A DNA stretch of 6,456 bases, from positions 1 through 6,456 of the forward strand of contig JABFVJ010000325.1 of assembly GCA_013362835.1 (NCBI GenBank). Direction: 5' to 3'. The notes beneath the pieces were generated by a model, which did not search any database, was not told the origin of the DNA, and worked only from the letters and a program-made list of their open reading frames with translations. This stretch comes from Nonomuraea sp. (lineage in GTDB: Bacteria; Actinomycetota; Actinomycetes; Streptosporangiales; Streptosporangiaceae). Below, one piece after another: positions 1 through 6,456 of the stretch; the stretch's first letter is position 1; every line of letters begins with the position of its first letter. The position numbers and the translations under genes are program-made.

Positions 1-14
1 ACCGGGAGACTCTC

Positions 15-1285
<1,271 letters not shown>

Positions 1286-1289
<4 letters not shown>

Positions 1290-2344
1290 GCAGGCCCAAT
1301 CTCGCACTGATCGGCGCGACCGGCGCCGTGGGCACCGTCATGCGCGACATCGTGTCCAACCGCGAGGACATCTGGGGCGAGATCCGTCTCGTCGCCTCCC
1401 CGCGCTCGGCGGGCAAGGTGCTGAGCGTGCGCGGCCAGGACGTCGTGGTCCAGGCGCTCGCGCCGGAGGTCTTCGACGGCATCGACATCGCCATCTTCGA
1501 CGTGCCCGACGAGGTGTCGGCCGTGTGGGTGCCGATCGCGGCCGAGCGCGGCGCCATCGCGATCGACAAGTCGGGCACGTTCCGCATGGAGCCCGACGTC
1601 CCGCTCGTGGTGCCCGAGGTCAACCCGCTCGACGCGCGTAACCGGCCGCGCAACATCATCTCGACCCCCAACTGCACGACGTTGTCGATGATGGCCGCCA
1701 TGGGCGCGCTGCACGCCGAATACACGCTCACCGAGCTCGTCGTCGCCTCCTACCAGGCGGTCACGGGCGCTGGCGTGGCGGGCTCGGCGCGGCTCTACGA
1801 CGAGATCGAGGCCCTGGCGGGCGACCGTTCGATCGGTCAGACGGCCGGCGACGTACGCACCGTGCTGGCCGACAAGGTGCCCGGGGAGTCGCCGTTCCCG
1901 GCGCCGATCGCGTTCAACGTGGTGCCGTGGGCGGGCTCGTACAAGGACGGCGGGTGGGCGTCCGAGGAGCTCAAGCTGCGCAACGAGTCGCGCAAGATCC
2001 TCGGCATCCCCGATCTGAAGGTCTCCGCGACCTGCGTCCGCGTGCCGGTGGTCACCACCCATTCGCTGGCCGTGCACGCCCGCTTCGAGCGGGAGATCAC
2101 GGTCGGCGACGCCCACCGCGTGCTGTCGGCGGCGCCGACGGTGGTGCTGATGGACGACCCGGCCAACGGCGTCTTCCCGACGCCTCTCGACGTGGTCGGC
2201 AACGACCCCACCTACGTGGGGCGCATCCGTCAGGCGATCGACTTCCCCAACACGCTCGACCTGTTCGTGTGCGGTGACAACCTCCGCAAGGGCGCCGCGC
2301 TCAACGCGGCGGAGATCGCCGAGCTGGTGGCGTCCGAGCTGTAG
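1286..2344 (+). CDS. asd: Aspartate-semialdehyde dehydrogenase
   Basis: Reduces beta-aspartyl phosphate to L-aspartate-4-semialdehyde with NADPH, releasing phosphate; this is the branch-point precursor for diaminopimelate/lysine and homoserine-derived amino acids. The 352-aa length is typical. The N-terminal dinucleotide-binding loop is GATGAVG (residues 10-16). The nucleophilic cysteine is C130 in STPNCTT; a conserved Gln follows in [10 protein letters not shown], and the likely acid/base histidine is H259 in [12 protein letters not shown]. The start overlaps the aspartokinase stop (ATGA), with GGAGG at 1272-1276, 9 nt upstream. Two spots differ from the widely seen consensus: FDVPDEVSA replaces the FSAGGS-like segment, which I recall as common in actinomycete versions, and DKSGTFRM has Lys95 where DNSSAFRM-type sequences carry Asn. 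The catalytic residues are intact, so an active enzyme is expected. Confidence 0.96.
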
Positions 2345-2360
2345 GTCCGACCGGTTCCGT

Positions 2361-2390
2361 GGGGGCGCCGTGCTCCGGTGCGGCGTCCTC
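2361..2390 (+). terminator. GC-rich hairpin downstream of asd, candidate terminator
   Basis: GGGGGCGCCG (2361-2370) pairs with CGGCGTCCTC (2381-2390) over 10 bp including two G-U wobbles. Inner pairing can extend the stem to about 13 bp with a TCCG tetraloop at 2374-2377. It begins 17 nt after the asd stop, between convergent genes, where termination is expected. There is no U-tract, which is common for actinobacterial hairpin terminators. The wobbles become C-A mismatches in the opposite transcript, so it should work better for asd than for the convergent peptidase gene. Confidence 0.5.
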
Positions 2391-2432
2391 GCGTTGTCAC
2401 GTCCGGTCCCGCGCCCGAGTACGCCGGCCCTG

Positions 2433-3377
2433 TCACTTGAACAGGATGTCCCAGTGGCTGCTCTCGTCGGCGAAGACGGTTCCCTCGCCCGAGCGGTAGA
2501 GCGCGGCCCCGTCGCCGCGTACCCCGGTCCTGTGGTGATGCCGGGTGATGTAGCGGTCGATGCACTTGTTGTGCGTGATGTCGAGCTTGTAGCCGTTGCC
2601 GTGGCTGTACTGGCCGGGGGCGTGGCCGGCTTCGGTGCCGCCGGTCACCATGACCGGGCAGCCGCTGAGGCGCTTCAGGTCGATGACGCGGGCGATCGTG
2701 CCGACGCGTACGGCGTCGAGCGACGTGCAGTGGTGCAGGTGCCTGCTCGTACAGTGGCCCGAGGACGTCGTACGCAGGCCCGAGGTCTTCAGCCAGCGGG
2801 TGGCGACGGCGTGGGACATCTGCATGGCCCCCTGCCGGGGCAGCACGCGTGCCAGATCAGCCTGAGATCGTCTCTGGGGCCCCTGAGGGCGGTTCCTGGA
2901 CATCGTCCCCGCCCTGGCCTTGGCGGCCTTCGTAGCGGCTTCTGAGCGCTGCGTACGGGCGCGTGGCCGTTCGGCGATCGAGGGGCGTGCCTCCTCGCCT
3001 GAGCGGGACTTGGCCGTCGCGGGACGGGCCTGCGACACGCCGGGAGGAGTGACTAGCTGTCGGGGGGCCGCCTCTTCGGTGAGAGGCCACACAATGTCGC
3101 TCTCCACCTCCCGGTTGCCCCAGTCGGACTGGTACATCTCCGCCAGCGCCGCTCCCACGGCGTGGGTCCACGGCCCCGTGACGTCCTCGGGGAACCAGAG
3201 GGGATGATCGAGCATCCCCGCGGTCCCGTCAGGACGGGCGACCGATGGTGGCGACTGAACCCGCTCTCCGCCTGATGGCCGGGAGGCGGCGGAAGCGGCC
3301 GACGCCAACGCGATTATGGTGATCTGAATGCCGAGGAGCGCGACTACGAAGTGGCGCGCTGTTCCACGTATCCACAT
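2433..3377 (-). CDS. Secreted protein with C-terminal M15-like (DD-peptidase/hedgehog fold) putative zinc peptidase domain
   Basis: 314 aa. Residues 1-31 form a signal peptide: a basic start (MWIRGTARH), a hydrophobic core at about 10-24, then ALASAASAA with AxA-type cleavage near 30-32, so the protein is exported. Residues 33-110 are acidic/aromatic and not recognised. Residues 113-180 are a basic Ala/Arg/Gln-rich linker, probably disordered. The C-terminal domain (about 190-314) has SHGNGYKLD, giving an H259-x6-D266 pair, and a terminal ESSHWD with H308. These fit the His/Asp/His zinc set and the late Glu/His-Trp motif of M15-type peptidases. C209, C217, C240 and C272 could form two disulfides. 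M15 relatives cleave D-Ala or peptide bonds in peptidoglycan, so a cell-wall role is likely but the substrate is unknown. The ATG start is supported by AAAAGG 7 nt upstream. The gene stands alone, convergent with asd and divergent from the tetR unit, and its codon bias looks weaker than its neighbours'. Confidence 0.78.
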   Translation of the reverse strand: MWIRGTARHFVVALLGIQITIIALASAASAASRPSGGERVQSPPSVARPDGTAGMLDHPLWFPEDVTGPWTHAVGAALAEMYQSDWGNREVESDIVWPLTEEAAPRQLVTPPGVSQARPATAKSRSGEEARPSIAERPRARTQRSEAATKAAKARAGTMSRNRPQGPQRRSQADLARVLPRQGAMQMSHAVATRWLKTSGLRTTSSGHCTSRHLHHCTSLDAVRVGTIARVIDLKRLSGCPVMVTGGTEAGHAPGQYSHGNGYKLDITHNKCIDRYITRHHHRTGVRGDGAALYRSGEGTVFADESSHWDILFK

Positions 3378-3385
3378 GTCGATGC

Positions 3386-3400
3386 CTTTTCGCGGAAAAG
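3386..3400. promoter_or_regulatory. Inverted repeat CTTTTC-GCG-GAAAAG over the peptidase ribosome binding site
   Basis: Perfect 6-bp arms around a 3-bp centre lie in the 71-bp gap (3378-3448) between the divergent peptidase gene and the candidate leader ORF. On the minus strand the repeat covers most of the AAAAGG ribosome binding site of the peptidase gene (3385-3390). It could be an operator for a dimeric regulator, for example the adjacent TetR protein, or an RNA hairpin that partly hides the ribosome binding site. It does not resemble the repeat at 4220-4235. I could not identify a convincing -35/-10 pair for either direction in this gap. Confidence 0.35.
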
Positions 3401-3448
3401 AGCCCTTCCGCCTGAAACGACAATCCCACCATTCCCAGGAGATAACTC

Positions 3449-3529
3449 ATGGCTCATAGGCATCTTTGCCCTGTGGCGGCGATCACCGTGCCACTCCATG
3501 ACCCACCACGCTTTCAAGACGTAAAGTGA
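3449..3529 (+). CDS. Candidate 26-aa leader peptide coupled to tetR
   Basis: A small ORF starts at ATG 3449 with a strong ribosome binding site, AGGAG at 3437-3441, 7 nt upstream. It runs 26 codons (beginning MAHRHLCPVAAITV, ending RFQDVK) and its TGA overlaps the GTG of tetR as GTGA. The tetR start has no good ribosome binding site of its own, so translation of this ORF may deliver ribosomes to tetR. The peptide has three His, four Pro and one Cys but no obvious run of one amino acid, no signal peptide and no membrane segment. Third positions are only about half G/C, unlike the flanking genes, so it may be a regulatory leader rather than a functional protein, or a chance ORF. No known family is recognised. 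Confidence 0.45.
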   Translation: MAHRHLCPVAAITVPLHDPPRFQDVK

Positions 3530-4203
3530 CGAACGTGTCCGAAGCCCGAAACAGAGGATCGGAGAGCACCCGAGAGGTCATCGTCGAGACGGCCTTGCGA
3601 CTGTTCCGTGAGCGTGGCTTCGACGCGACGACCATGCGTGCCATCGCCGCCGAGGCAGGGGTGTCCGTGGGGAACGCCTACTACTACTTCGAGAGCAAGG
3701 AGGCGTTGATCCAGGCGTACTACGACCGCGCGCAGGCCGAGCACGAGGAGGCCTGCAGGAAGTTCCTGGCCACGGAGACGGCCTTCGCGGCCCGGCTGAG
3801 CGGGGTGCTGCGCGAGTGGGTGCGCGTGTCGGAGCCGTACCACGAGTTCGCGGTGAAGTTCTTCAAGCACGCGGCCGAGCCGACGAACCCGCTGAGTCCC
3901 TTCAGCGCCCAGTCGTCTCCGGCGCGGGAGGCGTCCATCGGGATCTACCGGGAAGTGGTCGAGGGCTCGCGTGACCGGATGAACGCCGAGCTGCGCAGAG
4001 AGCTGCCCGAGCTGCTGTGGTTGCTGTCCATGGGGATGGTGCTGTTCTGGGTGCACGACACCTCGCCGGGGTGCGCGCGGACGTACCGGCTGATCGAGGT
4101 CACGGTGCCGCTGGTGGACCGGCTGGTCGGCCTGTCGCACCTGCCGGGGTTGCAGGGGATCACGAAGGACTTCATCGCGGCGGTGCACGAGTTGCGCGCC
4201 TAA
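3526..4203 (+). CDS. TetR/AcrR-family transcriptional regulator
   Basis: 225 aa, normal for the family. Residues 15-63 form the N-terminal DNA-binding domain: a first helix (TREVIVETALRLFRERG), then the helix-turn-helix TMRAIAAEAGVSVGNAYYYF and the following SKEALIQAYY, the classic TetR signature. The remaining 160 residues are the variable helical ligand/dimer domain, which I cannot assign to a ligand class. GTG 3526 is used because it overlaps the stop of the upstream micro-ORF (GTGA); GTG 3535 (codon 4) is an equally possible start, and neither has a clear ribosome binding site. The gene lies 65 bp upstream of the oxidoreductase on the same strand, and the inverted repeat in that gap suggests it controls the downstream oxidoreductase-amidase pair, usually as a repressor released by a small molecule. 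It may also act on the divergent gap at 3378-3448. Confidence 0.93.
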   Translation: MTNVSEARNRGSESTREVIVETALRLFRERGFDATTMRAIAAEAGVSVGNAYYYFESKEALIQAYYDRAQAEHEEACRKFLATETAFAARLSGVLREWVRVSEPYHEFAVKFFKHAAEPTNPLSPFSAQSSPAREASIGIYREVVEGSRDRMNAELRRELPELLWLLSMGMVLFWVHDTSPGCARTYRLIEVTVPLVDRLVGLSHLPGLQGITKDFIAAVHELRA

Positions 4204-4219
4204 GGGGCTCCTGAGGCGA

Positions 4220-4235
4220 CATACCGCTTGGTATG
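4220..4235. promoter_or_regulatory. Candidate TetR operator, CATACC-GCTT-GGTATG
   Basis: A perfect 6-bp inverted repeat with a 4-bp centre sits in the 65-bp gap between tetR and the oxidoreductase gene, 33 bp before the latter's start codon. Size and symmetry fit a TetR-family dimer site. A -10-like TATGGT (4232-4237) overlaps its right arm, and another, TACTGT, lies at 4243-4248; no clear -35 is seen for either. Binding here would block transcription of the oxidoreductase-amidase pair. That the adjacent TetR protein is the ligand is inference from position. Confidence 0.55.
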
Positions 4236-4268
4236 GTCGGCCTACTGTCGCCGAACCGGAGGCCCTGA

Positions 4269-5234
4269 ATGACGCAGAACTGGGGCATGACCATCCCCTT
4301 CTACGACCGCTCCCTGGCCAGGTCCCAGGAGCTGATGGCGGAGCTACCGGGCCTCGGGTACACCGACGCGTGGTCGGCCGAGGTCAACGGGAACGACGGG
4401 TTCGTCCCGCTGGCGCTGGCCACGCAGTGGGCTCCGGGGCTCAGGCTGGGGAGCGCGATCGTCCCCGCGACGACGCGTGGCCCCGGGCTGCTGGCCATGT
4501 CCGCGGCCACGCTGGCCGACCTCGCGCCGGGCCGGTTCGTGCTGGGCATCGGCGCCTCCTCACCGGCGATCGTCGAACGCTGGAACGCCGGGGAGTTCGT
4601 CAAGCCGTACGCCCGCACCCGCGACACGCTGCGCTTCCTGAAGAAGGCGCTGGCCGGCGAGAAGGTCACCGAGCGGTACGAGACGTTCGAGATCAAGGGC
4701 TTCAAGCTGGAACGCGCCCCCAAGACGCCCCCGAAGATCGTGCTGGCCGCGCTGCGGCCCCGGATGTTGCGCCTGGCCGCCGAGGAGGCCGACGGCGCGA
4801 TCACCAACTGGCTCTCCCCCGAGGACGTGCGCAAGGTCCGCGCCGAGATCGGCGCGGGCACCGAGCTGATCGCCCGCCTGTTCGTCTGCGTGAGCGAGGA
4901 CACCGACAAAGTACGCGAGATGGGCAGAAGGATGCTGGCCGGCTACCTGACCGTCCCCGTGTACGCCGCCTTCCACGACTGGCTCGGCCGGGGCGAGGTG
5001 CTGCGCCCGATGCACGAGGCGTGGGCGGCCGGCGACCGGCAGGCCGCGCTCAAGGCGATCCCCGACGAGGTCGTCGACGCCCTCATCGTCCACGGCGACG
5101 CGGCGACCTGCCGCGCGAGGATCCGGCAGTACGTGGACAACGGCCTCGACACGCCGGTGCTCGCGCCCATCCCCGGGGGCGAGGTGCCGATCGAGCAGGC
5201 CGTACGCGATCTCGCGCCCGGACGGGAGGGCTGA
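4269..5234 (+). CDS. LLM-class (luciferase-like) F420/flavin-dependent oxidoreductase
   Basis: 321 aa, the normal length for a single-domain bacterial luciferase-like TIM-barrel protein. These cytosolic enzymes use reduced F420 or FMN to reduce or mono-oxygenate small organic substrates. Supporting features are the early barrel strand with YTDAWSAEV (31-39), APGLRLGSAIVP (55-66), and the family-typical LADLAPGRFVLGIGASSP (82-99), followed by ERWNAGEFVKPYARTRDTLRFL (103-124). The pattern recalls the F420-dependent subfamily named after mycobacterial Rv3093c; that is from memory, and cofactor choice cannot be proven here. ATG 4269 has GGAGG at 4258-4262, 6 nt upstream. Its TGA overlaps the amidase ATG (TGATG), so the two proteins are translationally coupled and probably act on the same compound or pathway. 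A candidate operator lies just upstream. Confidence 0.9.
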   Translation: MTQNWGMTIPFYDRSLARSQELMAELPGLGYTDAWSAEVNGNDGFVPLALATQWAPGLRLGSAIVPATTRGPGLLAMSAATLADLAPGRFVLGIGASSPAIVERWNAGEFVKPYARTRDTLRFLKKALAGEKVTERYETFEIKGFKLERAPKTPPKIVLAALRPRMLRLAAEEADGAITNWLSPEDVRKVRAEIGAGTELIARLFVCVSEDTDKVREMGRRMLAGYLTVPVYAAFHDWLGRGEVLRPMHEAWAAGDRQAALKAIPDEVVDALIVHGDAATCRARIRQYVDNGLDTPVLAPIPGGEVPIEQAVRDLAPGREG

Positions 5235-6456
5235 TGGACGACGTGCTGCGGCTCGACGCGGTCGGGCAGGCGCGGGCGGTCAGGGACGGTCAGGTGTCGG
5301 CGCGGGAGCTGACGCGGGCCGCGATCGACGCCATCGAGGCGCACGACGGCGAGCTCAACGCCGTCGTGCACCGCCGCTTCGAGCGGGCGCTCGCCGAGAT
5401 CGACGCCATCCCGGCGGACGCGCCGTTCCGGGGCGTGCCGATCCTGCTCAAGGACCTCGGCTGGCGCGAGGCGGGGGAGCCGTACAGCGCGGGCTCGCGG
5501 GTGCGCGACGGCATCTCGCCGGGCGTCGACGGTCACGGTGTCGTACGGCTGCGCGAGGCCGGTTTCGTGCTGCTGGGCAGGACGAACACCCCCGAGTTCG
5601 GCAGCACGATCACCACCGAGCCGGTCGCGTTCGGGCCCACGCGCAACCCGTACGACCCGGGCTTGTCGGCGGGCGGGTCGAGCGGTGGTTCCGCGGCCGC
5701 CGTGGCCGCCGGGATGGTCGCGCTGGCCACGGCGAGCGACGGCGGCGGCTCGATCCGCATCCCCGCCTCGCTGTGCGGCCTGGTGGGGCTCAAGCCGACG
5801 CGCGGCCGGCTGAGCCTCGGGCCGGCCATGGGCGAGGGCTGGAGCGGCTTCTCCTGCCCCGGATTCGTCAGCAGGACCGTACGCGACACGGCGGCGGCGC
5901 TCGACGTCGTCTCCGGCTATGAGCCCGGCGACCCGTACGACGCCCCCGCGCTGCCCGGCCCCCTGGCCGCCGAGGTGGGCGCCGACCCCGGACGGCTCCG
6001 CATCGGCTTCCTGACCAGCCACCCCAGGGACGGCGTGCCCGGCGACGCCGACCTGGCCGAGGCCGTCACCAGGGCGGCCGCGCTGCTGGAGTCCCTGGGC
6101 CACGACGTGTTCCCCGGCGGCCCCGAGGCGCTCGGGGAGCCGGAGTTCCCGGGACATTTCGGCGCCATCGTGGCCAACAACCTCGCCGCGCAGGTCGAGA
6201 GCCTGGGCGTACTCCGGGGCAGGCCCGTGGAGCTGGACGAGATCGAGCCGCGCAACGCCGCCATGGTCGGCGCCGCGCGCGGCCACAGCGCGGCCGACCA
6301 CATCCTGGCCACCCAGTGGGTGGACGGTTTCCGCCGCCGCATGGCCTCCTGGTGGGGCGCGGGGAACGACCTGTTGCTGATGCCGTCGTCCGGGGCCGCG
6401 CCGTTCCCGCTCGGCTGGATCCCGCCCACCGACCTCAGCATCGCCTTCGGCAGGAC
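5234..6456 (+). CDS. Amidase-signature-family hydrolase, 3' end outside the window
   Basis: The open frame from ATG 5234 continues without a stop to the right edge: 407 codons of a family usually about 450-500 aa, so a C-terminal part is missing only because the window ends. The Lys-Ser-Ser triad is complete: K73 in PILLKDLG, cis-Ser S149 in SAGGSSGGS and nucleophile S173 in [12 protein letters not shown], with spacing (76 and 24 residues) like that of characterised family members. Such enzymes hydrolyse carboxamides, aryl- or acyl-amides and carbamates in the cytosol. It is not convincingly GatA: no gatC or gatB is nearby, and it is coupled instead to an oxidoreductase. The start overlaps the oxidoreductase stop (TGATG). 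GGAGG at 5225-5229 is only 4 nt away, rather close, which favours reinitiation coupling. Substrate unknown. Confidence 0.92.
   Translation, partial: MDDVLRLDAVGQARAVRDGQVSARELTRAAIDAIEAHDGELNAVVHRRFERALAEIDAIPADAPFRGVPILLKDLGWREAGEPYSAGSRVRDGISPGVDGHGVVRLREAGFVLLGRTNTPEFGSTITTEPVAFGPTRNPYDPGLSAGGSSGGSAAAVAAGMVALATASDGGGSIRIPASLCGLVGLKPTRGRLSLGPAMGEGWSGFSCPGFVSRTVRDTAAALDVVSGYEPGDPYDAPALPGPLAAEVGADPGRLRIGFLTSHPRDGVPGDADLAEAVTRAAALLESLGHDVFPGGPEALGEPEFPGHFGAIVANNLAAQVESLGVLRGRPVELDEIEPRNAAMVGAARGHSAADHILATQWVDGFRRRMASWWGAGNDLLLMPSSGAAPFPLGWIPPTDLSIAFGR

Noticed and set aside
2274..2945. Plus-strand open frame across the asd 3' end and the peptidase C-terminus
   Set aside because: It starts inside asd, has no domain, and is the complement of the conserved peptidase domain.
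3229..3450. Minus-strand frame of 73 codons starting upstream of the peptidase
   Set aside because: It overlaps the signal-peptide region of the peptidase in another frame, and its start lacks a clear ribosome binding site. The peptidase frame has signal peptide, ribosome binding site and domain support.
3446..3460. Tandem CTCATGG/CTCATAGG at the micro-ORF start
   Set aside because: Two imperfect 7-8 bp copies only; too short to call a repeat element.
3473..3494. GTGGC-N12-GCCAC inverted repeat inside the micro-ORF
   Set aside because: The arms are only 5 bp, and an inner near-palindrome around GATC has a different centre. This is readily expected by chance in GC-rich DNA.
4943..6301. 452-codon minus-strand open frame antisense to the oxidoreductase and amidase
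   Set aside because: Low-complexity Arg/Ala/Gly composition, and the opposite strand carries two enzymes with complete catalytic motifs.

Overview
The window comes from a high-GC actinobacterium: G/C-rich third positions, GGAGG-type ribosome binding sites, GTG starts and an actinobacterial ask-asd pair. Protein style is compatible with a Streptosporangiaceae-type genome (for example Nonomuraea), but that placement is inference from memory, not a search. No tRNA, rRNA, CRISPR array, insertion sequence or attachment site was seen. No gene-free stretch exceeds 300 bases.

Layout. (1) 15-2344, plus strand: aspartate kinase (with an internal start for a separate regulatory beta subunit) overlapping aspartate-semialdehyde dehydrogenase by ATGA. 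These are the first two steps of the Lys/Thr/Met/diaminopimelate pathway. A GC-rich hairpin follows at 2361-2390. (2) 2433-3377, minus strand: a secreted protein with a signal peptide, a poorly recognisable N-terminal region, a basic Ala/Arg-rich linker and a C-terminal domain with the zinc-ligand pattern of the M15/hedgehog DD-peptidase fold. It converges on asd. (3) 3378-3448: a short divergent intergenic region with a 15-bp inverted repeat overlapping the peptidase ribosome binding site. (4) 3449-6456, plus strand: a 26-codon candidate leader ORF with a good ribosome binding site, ending in a GTGA overlap with a TetR-family regulator. Then come a 65-bp gap holding a perfect inverted repeat (candidate operator), an LLM-class (F420/flavin-dependent) oxidoreductase, and an amidase-signature hydrolase that overlaps the oxidoreductase by one base (TGATG) and runs off the right edge.

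How the parts relate. ask-asd is housekeeping amino-acid and cell-wall precursor synthesis. The TetR-oxidoreductase-amidase set looks like a small regulated accessory operon for oxidising and hydrolysing an amide-containing compound; the substrate cannot be told from sequence. The secreted peptidase is probably an independent gene placed between the two units. The less ordinary observations are the coupled micro-ORF before tetR, the two inverted repeats, and the architecture of the secreted peptidase. I see no clear evidence of an entirely new system.
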